From contig NC_088177.1 of NCBI RefSeq assembly GCF_028769735.1, forward strand, positions 21,551,599-21,615,598: 64,000 nucleotides of DNA, given 5' to 3'. The DNA comes from Zonotrichia leucophrys gambelii. Lineage: Eukaryota; Chordata; Aves; Passeriformes; Passerellidae. The notes under the pieces are model-generated. The model was given only the letters and a program-made list of their open reading frames with translations. It did not search any database and was not told the DNA's origin. The position numbers and the translations under genes were made by a program. Numbering within the stretch: the first letter of the stretch is position 1; each line of letters opens with the position of its first letter. Below are positions 1-12,773 of this stretch, piece by piece.

Positions 1-3000
1 TGCCCTTCAGAAGTAGAGCAATGCAATCTCCACAGTTAAGACAGGTCTTGTTTAATGGAGAATAGCACAGAAAGATATTTTGTAGCAAAAAAAACCCCAA
101 AACCCAAATCAAAACCGGCATGATCAGTAAGCTCCTGTAACAGCACATGTTATTATTAATTACAGTAGAGCATGCAAAAAGATTTGAGTTTCTAGGGCTC
201 TGTCCTCTGGGCTGTTGTGGTTCCAGGCTGCTGGTGCAGCTGATAGGCTGCTCTGTTAGTGGTGCTTCTCCTTGTGAGTCCAAGTCTGACATATGTGATG
301 AAATGCAGAATGCTGATAATCAGAAAAGAAAACCAAACCCAGAGCTTAAATGCAAGATGTTTGAGGAATTTATATGTGCATATACAGGCTGCCAGTACTC
401 ATTTTATTTAGCATTTACTGCTACTCCAAGCAGACACTTTTAAAATAAATTCTTTATTGCAGTTTTGTGCGGGGTTTTTGTGTCAGGGTCAGGAGCTTGA
501 AATTTCTAATTTCTTGTTAGACCAGTGCAGGAAAAAACCCAAGCAATGTTGCCTGCTACTTTTAAGCCTTTCAGGGAGCTTCTTTTCAGTGGCAGTTGCA
601 GAACGTGAATGTGAAAATATTTAAACCAAATGTTCCCTAGGCATCTCTCAGTGTCTGTATGATCCTCAAGTGCTTCAAAGCTTTCAGAAAAAGCATGGAA
701 ACAAAAATATTTCTTATATATTAATCCTTTGTAAAAGGTGGCACTGATTTTTTCTATTAATGCAGTTGAATTAAATAGAAAATTCTCCTTTGCTTCCATT
801 TAACTGTTCTAAATCAAAGTTTCTGAACATTCTTCTCTTGATCTACCTCAGTGAAGAGCATAGTTGTGTGCAGGGCATAAGAAACTGTGCTTGGGAGTGA
901 CTGATGGTTGTTGTTGACATCTCAGACAAAATAGAGAAGTGAAGGTTGAGCTTCTAGGAAGTAATTACAATGTTTAAGTGCCTGGACCTGAACTTTTGAT
1001 GGACTTTAATGAGGCTTTTAATAAGACTTTTGATAGTCTTGCCTCAATATGTAGTGCTAATAAATTCCACCATTAAAGATTCTGTTTGGATAATGGACAT
1101 AACACAAATTATGTTACTGGAGTAGCCATTTGTCACAAGAAACAAATGCAATCTGCTGTTGTCTTCTTACCCATTCCCCTCTTCTTAGCTCCATTTACAT
1201 GTGTCTGTGTTTCTGCAGATCTTTCATCATAACTCATAGCTTAAAACTCCTCTGAGTTCTTGTTCAGCAGTTTTTTCCTAGTGTTTTATTTCAAGTTTTC
1301 TCCCCATACCAGTGTGGAAAGTTTAACGGTCTGGCAGTTTAAGCAGAGTCTCATTTTTCTGTGTCTGTTTTAACCCTTGGTCTGGAAAAAAATGCTGCAG
1401 CTTTTTGGGCATGTGCCAAAATAAAAAAGGAAAAGTGCCAAGTTCTTAGTTTTAAAATAAGACCAGCAAAAGTGTATGAAATGATTCATCACTTCCTGGC
1501 AAGTGTAATTATCACTGCAGTCACCAATCTCTATCTACTTGCATCCTTGAAAGATATGCTAAATGTTACTGTAAGTTCCAAAAGTTATTGTTTCAACTGA
1601 ATCAACTTAAAAGAATCAAGAGCATCACAGGTGTGTGATGGAAATGATGCTGATCTCTGGGACTCTCAGAGCTGCCTTCCTTTAGATTGGCCTGCAAGAA
1701 ATGTGTCACATTTCACATCAGTGTAAAGGTGGAGTATGCTGCGTTTACAGTAGTAGCTATACAAGGGAAAGTATTTCAACTGGTTTAGCTCTTGTTTGTC
1801 ATTGTTGGAAGCTGACTGCTCAAATTTGAAACCAGTTCCACCTCTTACCTGGACATTTATTCTTTGCCTGGACTGGGATGTTGGAGATACAGTCATTATG
1901 TTTAGTATTCAGCTCATGTACTTTTTTTACACAGTTTAAGAAAATCACTTGTAGCTTCACTCCTATAGGTGCTCCCTGGCCATTACCTATAACAAAAGAA
2001 TCTTATTTTGACAAGGTGTAGTTGTAATTTCTCTGTGCTTTCAACCTCGTAAAAATGACTCAAAGCATAATTGATTCTGCCTATAAGTAAATTGGGATGT
2101 GGGATGCATTCTCACCAGTCACTGCCTGAAGTCTAAAACAAAAATCAGACTTGGTAACATACCAGTGTACTCATTTCTCGCATAACATATGTTGTGAGAG
2201 CTTTGGGGTAGCAATGAGCTTTTTTGTTCTGTTTGTATAGCAACTACACAGATGGTCTTTATCTACCACTGGCAAATTTGGGTAGTATCACAGCAAACAA
2301 ATGTTTAAAATACATTGTTTAAAAGTTTTACAGTACAGGAAAAATTTTTCCAAGTTGTTATGAATGATTTCTGTGTCAGTGAAAAGTTTTTGCCTAACAA
2401 ATAATACTGTTATTTAGTATTTCAGCACTTATTTTTTGCATGTCACCTAACCTCAGCTCATAACCAGGGGACTGGTGCAAAGAGCTGCCTTTATTCTCCA
2501 GATTCTGTGGCATTCACCTCTAGCCGAGGGTCTCTCCTGTGACCTTGTGTTGTTGTATGTTAGAATCAAAGCCTTCCCAAATGTGTCTCATCCTGGAATG
2601 CTGCTCAAAATGGAGGAATCCAATGGTGTGTAACAAAAGAAATATTAAGAGCAGCAGAAAGGGAGGGGGAAATTACTTCAGTGGAAGTAGCAAGGGAGGG
2701 AAAAATCCCCAGAAGTAATAGCTGTGGAATGGGCACAACTCACACTATCTGAATTCCTTCCATCACTTTGCCCAGCTGGGACAAAACAGAATTTCAAAGT
2801 AGGTTTCAGCTTTAGAATGACTGAATTCATTTTCTGCCCAGGAGGACTGTCCAAGTGTGCATACTTTTCAATACTTTACATCAGGAGAATAAATGGAAAT
2901 TTTGTGTATTGTGATATTCTATTTAGAATCTTGGATTTACCTTTTAAAATTTCATGGTATCAGAAAGTGCTAGAGGTGGAAGTAGATTTCATTTCTAGAT

Positions 3001-3586
3001 TTACATTAGAGTAATTAGGTACCTGGGAAGAATGCCAAACAGCTCCTATGTATCCACATATTCTTTAGAGTTCAGATTAGTTATCTTTGACTCCTTCAGG
3101 AAACCTGTATGAAGCTGACTTGGGAAATTCCAGTACTCTTTTTACTAACTCTTCCCTCAGTCAAAGATGAAGAGTCCTTTAAGAGGCTGAAACAGGATAC
3201 CCTGCTTTAGTTCTGTGCTTGTAACTTAAGGGGAGTTACAGATGCATTCTTGCATTATAATGTTGCTTAACTTGAAAGAGTGCATTGTGCTGATGAGAAA
3301 GGGTAAGGAGGTTTGCTGAATTCCGGATTGGACTGAAGATGTTTTTTCCCTAAAACTAAGATTATGTGTATGCAACAAATTACATGTATCCCTATGGTTT
3401 AGTCAGTCAGACTGGTCAAGTGTAGTGGCCTTTTCCAAGGTTCTTTATTATAAATACCTTCCAAGGTATTTCTCACTGTGATTTGAAGGTTTATTTGCAT
3501 TCCTGACTGACTGAGCAAGTGTCTGATATTGTCAATAGGGTTTGTCAGCAAGTTGGCAGAATGTAAGTTTTCCTTTCTTGGCACAG
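1..3586. other. Gene-poor flanking DNA, no supported gene
   Basis: AT-rich sequence upstream of the PDE1A first exon. Open frames here are all under 100 codons on both strands, lack known motifs and are not joined by convincing splice sites. No recognisable repeat family was seen. Confidence 0.6.
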
Positions 3587-3732
3587 ATAACATTAAGAAG
3601 TTTATCAGGGAATATTATGCAGACTCAAAATCTGTCAAAAACATGAATGACAGTGTGACAGAAACCACCTGCACAGCTCATGATATTCTTGGATCAAAGT
3701 ACCAGCAGGAAATCACTGCAGTATTCCAAATA
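3587..3732 (+). other. Exon-like open stretch, unidentified
   Basis: A 146-base segment is bounded on the left by a pyrimidine-rich acceptor (TTTTCCTTTCTTGGCACAG) and on the right by a donor reading ATA|GTAAGT. One + frame is open across it (about 48 residues, starting NIKKFIREYYADSKS and ending KYQQEITAVFQI). If used, it would enter at codon position 2 and exit in phase 0. I recognise no family. It lies 15 kb upstream of the PDE1A first exon and its exit phase does not fit the PDE1A phase-2 junction, so it would belong to another transcript or be chance. Chance pairs of splice-like sites around short open frames are expected in 64 kb. Confidence 0.2.
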
Positions 3733-4149
3733 GTAAGTATGGTTTTGTAACAAGGCAGAAATCTTGAGAAAAAGTAGATATTTACTTTTTGTCACTTTCA
3801 AGCAGTTCCTTAAAGCTTGTACAAAAGGACATACTTCAATGTGTGGCAAGTGCTAGTAAGAAATAGTGAGTTACATATCCACAAACTAACAAGCTCTGTC
3901 TGAAACTAGGACACCTGCTACATAACAGGGACAAAAAAAGATGCTACTAGATATGACTGCATAGGAAAGGGGTTTTAGAAAAAGCTGTTGCTACTTGAGT
4001 CACTGAAATGAAAGTTTGCTTTATACAGGAAAAGAAACAAAGGTAGAAAAAATACCTAGTGTTGGCAAATACTTTTAGTCCATAAAGTAAAACAGCTTTT
4101 GAAGGGAAGAAATTTCACCAGAAAGTTCAGTGCTGAACTTAGAAGTCTG

Positions 4150-4250
4150 AGTTGAAAGTGACCTGTCCAAGATCACGTCCATGGACTCATGAAAAGCTCA
4201 GGGCTCTTAGATCCCAACACAGAGTCTTATCTGTCAGTCCATGCTGTTTA
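4150..4250 (+). repeat. Fossil SINE/L2-like 3' segment (MIR/CORE-type)
   Basis: The order of phrases follows the conserved end shared by old amniote SINE/L2 elements: GTGACCTGTCCAAGATCAC, then a CAGGGCTCTTAGATCCC-like block, then GAGTCTTATCTGTCAGTCCA before a CTGTTT end. It is heavily diverged. The family name is uncertain because only pattern memory was used. Confidence 0.5.
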
Positions 4251-7200
4251 AATTTGTATAAAAAGCAAAAATAACCAGATTATTTTTGCCATTAATCTAC
4301 TTTAAATGCCACTCGCATCACTTAACAAAGGACATCCTGTGAAGTGATCAGCTTCCACCATCAATATGGCCTAAGTGTGCAAGGCTTTATACAATATTAG
4401 CAATAACAAGCTCAATTTCTGTAAGTTAAAATTGAAGCTGCCTAGTATGTATTCAGATGTCAGTTCAATGTCACAACTTTAGATAAATGTAAGAAAAATT
4501 GTGAGGATAATTTACTTACCAGTCGTAATGTGTGTAAGTTACCAAGGTGGCTTCATAGTTGGGAAATATCCAATCTATATTTAAATTTTAGTTGTCAACA
4601 TCACTTTGGATAGATAGATCCAAGGAAGGATCATTCCTTAAAATAGTTGTCAACAGAAGGATATTTTCCTGCAAATTTGAAGGTATGATTTTGATACTAG
4701 TTGGTTGAAATTAGAGTACAAGGGTGAACTGTTTGCTGGGTGGTGGCTTTGCCTTTAAGACATAGTTTTTCACAGCTGTGGTCACTGTGAGTGAATACAG
4801 TGACTTGCTTCATCACCTCTGTTGTTCTCTGATTCCTTGAGATACATATCCATATAATTGGTTTTAGGGCTCAGAACAACTTTCTAAGAATCATACACTG
4901 TCTGTAAAGTGTATTTGGCAAAGAATTATCAAAGGGGTTTGTTTGTCAGAAAAGAAAGATGTTTCCATGACTCTGAAGACCTCTGACATGGGTGCATTTT
5001 TGTTCTTTGGAATAACATTAACTTATAGAAAGACCTGTAAATAGAGTGAGAGACAAATTAGAATTCAAAATTATCCTAAAACACGATAAAATTGTCATCC
5101 CTTTGCCATGTTTATGTGGCAGTAATCAGCTGTACAAATATACGATGGGGTTAAACCAGCTGCACTGCAATATCATGGAAAAGGATCTGGGAGGCAATCA
5201 AAAACTTGAACAATAGTGAAGTGTCCTGCTGTTATGAAAACAAGTAAAACATCATGCTGGGAGATATAATCTCTGCTAGCACTTGTGAAAACTGACACAG
5301 GCATCTGACTTGTGCAGCTCATGCTTCTCTTTCCAAACACTGATCATTGTCTTGGATTGTATTTTTTCTCTTGGTTGCAAAATGCTATTTATGTATCCCA
5401 TTTAGAGCTCTACATGTCCATCACAGTGCTGTTCTTGAAAGGTTTTGTACCCTTTTTAGTGTTTACAATGTCAACCTGAAATGCAAAGTGTTTTTTATTT
5501 GCAGATCAAACTTGTGAAGAGCAAATGCAGTATTTCAGCCTATAATTCTGAAATATTTGTCCTAGATTATCATAGTGTTTTGTTTGGTTGGGGTTTTTTT
5601 GGTTTGTTTAGTTTTTTGTTGTTGTTGGGTGTTTTTTGTTTGCTTTCAGGGAACTGGACTACATGTTTGTGTTGAGCGATTGGATCTTCCCATTTTTATC
5701 CTTTTCAGGAATATGCGTTTTCAGTTTTGAAATTTTCAGTCTTAGATGGAATGCAATTTTCTTCAGCATCTGCAAATGCAGTTTCATAGTGTCATATTTG
5801 ATCTAACAGGAACATGCTGAGATGTGAAGTGTATCAGACCCAGTTATTCTAAGAACTAAATTTACTTTCTGTCTTATTTCCTCATGGCTGGCAGCCATTG
5901 CTGGAAGAGACCAATGAAGACACCAGATTATTTAAATCTGCAATTATTCCTGGTGTTTCCAGAAAGCTGCAGGTCTCTGAGTTTTCAGTGGCTCCCTTCT
6001 TACAGTCATGTTTCTAGCTTTTGATACCCTGACTCACTTGGAAGCTCACTTCATCATTATGCCAGATCTTTATTCCTCCAAGGCTGTGTAACATGAGCTT
6101 CTGCATGGCACAGTCACTGACTGTCCTGTGAATCCCTCTCTGAAGATATGGTTCCCCAAACCAGAAAAATCCAAACCACCAAAACAATGATTTCTACACG
6201 GGATACAAAAGATATTATCAGAAATAGAAAGCAACATGGTTTTATATAGAGATGTTATTGGCATTTCCTTGGTCTTACCTTAATTTTCTTTTCTGAAAAT
6301 GTTCACACCAAACTACCTTAGCAGAGTTGACCTGAGTAGCCCGTGACATTTTCCTTAAGCTATATGTTTTTGAGAAATGTTTTTCTTAACCGTGGTTTAT
6401 GAGTTGGTCTGTATAACAACATTAAAAGAATAATTTCCTTAAGGTTAAAGAGTGTCATGGAAGAATTCATATAACTAATCTCGATAAGGGGATAATTAAA
6501 TTGCATTGATCCAAGTGAAAAAAAGTTTGTAGTTGTAATGGAAATTTTACTGACAAATGTCCTGTGCACACAGATGCTCAACTGTATAGAATCAGAGCAA
6601 AAACCAAACTCATAAGTGCCTCACACTTTAAGAAAGGCTGCTAAATGGACAATTATATTTTAGCACCTGTCATACAGCCATTATTTATAACAAGCTCATT
6701 TCATTTTACATGCTACTTAAGTGCTCGCCATTGTTAAATACTTTGTTGTTTATATGTATCTTTAGGGTAAAGTCTCTTCACTGAACCAAACCAGAATCAT
6801 TCTATATAATTGAATTTAAAGTCTTTAATGCACTATAGTGGCCTTGCAATAAATATTGTGGGTTACTTCAAATAAAACTGAAGAACAAGAGCAATTGTCT
6901 CAATCTGAACACAAACAATTAACCGAACACAAGAAGTTCAAGCAATGAGCATCAAGAAATTGAAGAGCAGAATCAGGGAAAAGGGTGCAAGCTCAGTCTG
7001 CACTGTTTGCAGTTAAGTCATAGGGAGGGGAGCATTGGCCACTAAAGGGTTGCTTGGACCCATGCCTGGTTATCTTGGTGTAAGGCTTGCAGAAGATTCT
7101 GTGCTAAGGCCCCTGATCAGGGCTCTTCTGTAACATTTGGGTTTCTGAGCTGCGCTGGTGCTGCCATCAGGCTATGTGGAGACATGTTGAGCATCATCAT

Positions 7201-7739
7201 GGCTCATATTGCTGTTGCATGAAAGGGTGCAATTTCTCACTTGGAAAATTGCAGTACATTTTGATAATATATCTGGAAGAGTATCTGACAGGGAATACCC
7301 AAATTCAGGGCTCTTGGGCATGAAAAGTTAGTGGAAAGTGTGTTTTCCCTTAACTTCAAGAGCTCCAAAACCTGTTTCTTTAAATAAATAGTTTCTTCCT
7401 AAGTCTATCTCAAAGTGCACATTTCATTTTCCACTGCAGTTGTCCTGATTAGTTAAGGCATATCATAACTTGATAGGTCTGTTAGTTGGGAGCATGATTT
7501 ACCACGTAAAAAAATATTTAATGAATATTGCTCCATCTGCTCCTTGAGGATCATGCTGACAGTAAGTCATAGTGGGTGCTACTGACATTAGTGGGACCGA
7601 TGTTACAACTTCTCTCCAATGTGAATGAAGGATGGTCCGTTTTTCAAAAGTCCAAAATGAGACTTCTGCAACTCATTATGGGAAATACTGAAGTAATTAC
7701 ATTTTGTTTAACTGTGTTGATTATTCTTAATGAATAACA
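4251..7739. other. Gene-poor flanking DNA
   Basis: No supported gene. The stretch at about 5578-5650 is T/G-rich simple-like sequence (runs of GTTTT and TTGTTG). Short frames here show no known motif. Confidence 0.55.
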
Positions 7740-8480
7740 ATTACACCCCCAGGCAGTGCTACAGGCTGGGAGTAGTGGCTGGAAAGCTGCCCAGCAGAAA
7801 AGGACCTGGAGGGTGCTGGTTGGCAGCAGATGAACATGAGCCAGTGTGTGCCCAGGTGGCTGGGAAGGCCAGTGCCATCCTGGCATGTATCAGGAATAGT
7901 ATGGCCAGTAGGACCAGGGCAGTGACTGTCCCCCTGTACCCAGCCCTGGTGGCACCACACCTCGAGTCCTGAGTTCAGTTTTGGGCCCCTCGCTACAAGG
8001 AAGACATTGAGGTGTGGGAGTGAGTCCAGAGAAGGGCAGCAGAGCTGCTGGAGGGGCTGGAAATGAAGTCTGGTGAAGAATGGCTGGGGGAGGTGGGGCT
8101 GTTTAGCCAGGGAAAAAGGAGGGTCAGGAGGGACTTTATCCCTCTCTACAATTGCTTGAAAGGAAATAGGGTGGTGAGGTGGGTTTTGTTCTCTCCCCCA
8201 AGTAACAAGCCTAGTACTTGGTCAGATGAAATGGCCTCAGGTTGTGTCAAGGGTGGTTCAGATTGAATGTTAGGAAACGTTTCTTCACTGAAAGTATTAT
8301 CCAGCTTTGGAATAGGCTGCCCAGGGAAATGGTAGAATCACCATCCTTGGAAGAATTAAAAGACATGACGATGCAGTGTTTATTGACATTGTATAATGCT
8401 GGACTTGACAGTGTTAAGCTTGCAGGTGGAGTCAATGACCTTTAAGGTCTTTTCCCACCGAAAGTGTTCTATGATTATTC
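7740..8480 (+). mobile_element. CR1 non-LTR retroposon, 5'-truncated 3' end
   Basis: About 740 bases follow the avian CR1 3' region in order: the GCTACAGGCTGGGAG / GGCTGGAAAGCTGCCC block, then ATGAACATGAGCCAG, GCCCAGGTGGC, the CACACCTCGAGTCCTG block, AAGTAACAAG and ATGGCCTCAGGTTG. These are followed by AGGAAACGTTTCTTCACTG, AGGCTGCCCAGGGAAATGG and the tail AATGACCTTTAAGGTCTTTT ending in TTCTATGATT. CR1 moves by reverse transcription of its own RNA and most copies are truncated at the 5' end, as here. This copy has only the end of the reverse-transcriptase ORF and the 3' UTR, with many substitutions and stops, so it is a dead copy. The several 60-80 codon frames inside it are remnants of repeat sequence, not genes. 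Confidence 0.93.
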
Positions 8481-11400
8481 CGTGGATTTATGGTGTTACG
8501 TGTGCTCAGCTGCAGCCATCACCACTGGCTGGGGCTGCTTACATCACCAGTGTGTCTTACATTGTTTTTTTCTATATGCATAAGTTTGCCTCTTTTACCC
8601 AGTGGTCTGCTCTGAATATTCAAAAGCATGGAGCAGGGGAAAAAATAAGAGACTGATAATAGCATAGCTGCTAAATGCTTGACATTCCCTATAGCATCCT
8701 GCTGGGCTTCAGAGAAAACATCAGTTTGTGATACACATGGTAGTATCTGTTACACACTGTTTGACTGGATAGGATGTTGTTATCCTGGATAAAATAATTC
8801 CACTTCTACTTCGTTTTGTCAAGATAGAGGCAGATAACTTTAATCAATGTATGGATCTCCCTACTTATAAATAAGTTCTGCAACAATTTAATTAAAAATC
8901 TGCTGTTTGGCAATTTATATAATTAATATTAAATTAGTCTCATTATACTTCTTGACAATAATCGCATAACAAAGGAGACTTACTGTGCTTATGGAAATGG
9001 TATTCAAAAGCTGTTGAGAATATGTGGTTTATAGTAACAGGAAAATATTAATTATTTGGGCAGAGCTGATTTTATTACTCATAAAAGTTAATTATTATGG
9101 TCAAAAATTTGATAGGTAGAAGAAAGTAAACAAATACTGGTGTGAAATGTACTTGCTAAAGAAGAAATTAATGTCAAAATGACCACTGTATTACACAGTG
9201 AAATGGCAACTTTTTATTTTGTCATGAGAATTTGTAAAGAGTAAATCATGGAAGTGCACAATATTTCAGTGTGCCGACAGAGGAACCTTGAATCTCCTGG
9301 GATACAACAAAAGAATCTTGCACCTTTGTATTAATGATATTCATCTGAATTGTGGTTCAGTTGTTTAGTTCAAATTTCTGCTCAATTGTATATGATTGTA
9401 GTCAGGAGGTACCCACATAACATAGCTTAGAATCAGAACAAATAACACAACTTAGCATGTTTTTTGTTAAGTTTCAGAGGAAAAGCTGAGATGGGGTGTG
9501 AAGAAAATCAGTTTATCTTTCCATTAGGCAATGAGAGGAACTGAATGACAAAATTTTAAAAAGAGTTACAAAATTGACACCTTCTGAAGGGACAAAAACT
9601 ACACACTGTCTTCAGATAACATAAAACATTATACAGCAGTCATTTTTTTAAATCTACATCTTATTAAAATTTATTTTTCAGCTGTTGCCAAGATGTAATT
9701 ACACACTGGAAAACCTTTTTCTTACTTAATATTGTGGTTTAGCTTGCCATTCAAGAGTAACTCACAAGAAGTTCAATGGTTCTACAAAAGACATCATTGC
9801 ACAGATTATATTAAAGTTTCTTTTCTTTGTTGCTTTTAGTTCAATTTTGAGATTTAGTATTAAAAATGGCAACTCATTATTTGGTCTAGGTAGACACAGA
9901 CAATACATAAAGAGTTTAACAATGCCCTGGTGAGTACCTTGTTTCTTTAGTAGATAATGGCAACAGCTCATTCTCTGGGGCTGGGAGCATAGCCATTACC
10001 TGTACACCAAATTAATAGGGGAAATAATTGCATTGGTAATGAAGTCAGCTACATGGTACCCACATTCAAACATCTCGGAGAATTTAAGTAGCGAAATTAC
10101 TCTGCTTCAGCCTTGAGTTCAGACAGAGTATGGTATAAAATGAATGCATATTGAAGTTTTGGTTAGGCTTGTAGCTCTAATAAAGTTTTGAGATTAATTT
10201 TTCTGAAATGGGATTTCTAATGTATGAATAAAAAAGAGGTGTTTCCATGAAGAGGGGAAAGTGCAAAAAATCTAGGCAGACAGTAGGAAATCATGAGTCA
10301 TTTCTTGTTTATAAACTGTAATGTTTGGTGTGTTTCATATTCTCTCAGGTTCTTTTTGTTTTATATCTCTGACTAACTTTTGACCCTTGATGAATAGCAT
10401 GAGCATTGAGCTACTTTTAAGCACCATTTTTTATTTTTAAAATTTGTTGACTAAACAAGTGATATACTCGCATATTCATTGTAGATTATCTGACTATCAA
10501 AATTTATCCCACAGAGTCCTGAACTTGAGCACACTAGGGAACCTTTCCTGAGGATAATTACCAGTTCATTTGAAATAATTTCAGAGTTTTTCTCATGCCT
10601 AGATTAAAGTTAGCAGGAGAGCCTTGTTTTAGTTAATTTGATCATCCTAAGCATTAAATAAATGGGGTGGAGAGAGAGAAAACTCTTTGATTTATACAAT
10701 TCTACATTTCTCCTTTGCTTGTTGCTTTTCTTCTCTGGAAATGCTGTTGCCAAATAACAGGGTGAGTTTTCTTCTCAGTCTCCAAAAAGTTTTGCTAGAA
10801 AAGATAAACTTCCTGCTAATCTCCTCTCATGAATACACATATACTTGGCATGTTTGGAAGAATGTCATCACAGTGAGTAGACTTGGGAAGAAGTGTGTGG
10901 GATGCTGGGGGGATGGTGAGCTGGGATAAGGAGGAAAATAATATAGGTAATATAGTAAAAAGAGAATAAAAAGTTGTGTGTGTCTTTCTATCTTTGGAAG
11001 ACAGCACTATGTATTGCAAAGGCCATAATAGAATCTAGATAGAAAGAAAAATATAGATCATTGCTGTATACATTAAATTTTGTGAGTATCTTTGTAACAG
11101 AAAGATAAGAATGATCAAAATGTTATTGTCTTAGAAGAATAGATTTCTGAGTCATGCATGAGATGTTTCTTGTCTATGGCCATGTTAGATATCTGAGGAT
11201 AGAGCTGAACTCAGAATTTCATTTATCACTATTTGTAACACTTAAAAATTATGAATGTCAGATTTCAAGACATCTATGGAGAAACTGTTGTTTAAAAGCA
11301 ATTTTTCATAATCTGAATGCAAAGAGAAACAGTTTTATAAGATGATTTGTTATCACCTGTAGCGTTTTTGCTGTGCCATCTTTTTTTGTACCTACCCAAT

Positions 11401-12632
11401 GGCAATGTGAGCAAAGAACAATTAGCTGATTGAAGAGATACTGCAACAAGTCTCAGACACTGCAGATACTGCTGCTTTCCCCTAGGAAGTGCAAGGGTTT
11501 ATACTTTATAGTTTCTATGTCAGTCAAACTGGGTATCAGTAATCTGATGATGAAAACCAGAAAATCTCAATAACTGTGCATAGACCAGGGTGTTTTAACC
11601 AATTTTAATGAAGTAGGTTTCAGAAAACTTTGAAATACATAATCTTGGAGACCATGATGAAAGACAGAGCAAAATATTTTCAAAACCTAAAATTAAAAAA
11701 AAAAAAGGTTTTCAAACTCTGCCACCTACACAGATTTGATTGTGACTTACAAAGAAAAAACTGTAGTGAAGAGGTAGCTAATGATAGATTCTTGCCTCTT
11801 TGTTCCAGACATTCAGATGAGAACTGTTGTATATAGAGAAAATTGATGCAGTCTATCATATACCTTCTAATTCCTCTAAGAATAGCCTCTTCCTACTAAG
11901 TGCCTGTATATTTTCAATTCAGCAGAAATTCTTTTGGTCATGATTTTGACATTGTCCAATAGCCACGCTTAACAAATGGCACAGTTAGTCATGTTTTCCT
12001 TTCTGGACAATCTTGGATTTCTAAACTTTCTTTTTCAATCTGTAAGTATTGTAGCAAACAGTTATCCTGACATATATTTTAATCATTACCTTTAAAGTGT
12101 TTAGCAATTATCTTTTGTTTGATTTTATGCAGCCCATCTGTACTAAGTTCTGAGGGTTTTATTACCCTTTTCCACCCTAAAGAGCAACAGTGAGCTGTGT
12201 CAGTTGTTGCTGAATTGTCTGTGTATAGTTGCCACTATATGTATACATTTAGAAAACACATGGCACATAAATTACAGTGTTTTCTGATAGAGGCTGGAAT
12301 TCCATCAACTGTGGCCAATGATAATATTGCACTGGCTTAAAACCAAAGAATGCCATGTTTTGACTTGTGTATCTCAGTGCTAGTTTAGCATCATATATCC
12401 CAAAGGAATTTCTTTCTTCTCATTTCCTCTCCCTTGCTTTCCTTCTCATCCCCCTCTTTCCCTTAACTGGAGATGCAGAGTAGAAAGTCCTAATAGGTAG
12501 AATCCAATAAAACACAGCTATGATACTGGTCCCATTCTTCAGAAGAGTTTTATTGATCAGGAAAATTAATGTTCCCAAAAGGCATTGGTATTTGTATTTT
12601 TTTTTTTTTTTATTTCTACTTATTTGCTTGAG
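8481..12632. other. AT-rich flanking DNA, no supported gene
   Basis: Very AT-rich, particularly about 8880-9200 and 10400-10500. No gene, RNA gene or clear repeat was recognised. Confidence 0.55.
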
Positions 12633-12773
12633 TTTTACTCGAACTTTTACGATGCAGTAAAATATAAAAGCACAAGTAAAGCACTGGGAAGCTTCTTAAG
12701 CCAAGTTCCTGTGCTCCAGTCTGAGCAGGAAAGTCTTAGCAGGGAAATTAATCTCCTGCATGACGGCATTGAC
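12633..12773 (+). other. Exon-like open stretch, coiled-coil-like peptide
   Basis: A 141-base (47-codon) phase 0-0 open segment lies between a long T-rich tract ending TTTGCTTGAG and a donor reading GAC|GTAAGT. The peptide starts FYSNFYDAVKYKSTSK and ends SLSREINLLHDGID. It is hydrophilic with spaced leucines, so a helical or coiled-coil segment is plausible. An alternative acceptor is the CAG at 12655-12657. Codon choice looks reasonable but the segment is too short to test. I do not recognise the protein. Phase 0 at the exit does not fit the PDE1A junction. It could be an exon of an unannotated upstream gene, or chance. Confidence 0.25.

Noticed and set aside
7727..8656. Several 60-86 codon frames on both strands
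   Set aside because: They lie inside the CR1 copy at 7740-8480 or run out of it, and are repeat remnants.
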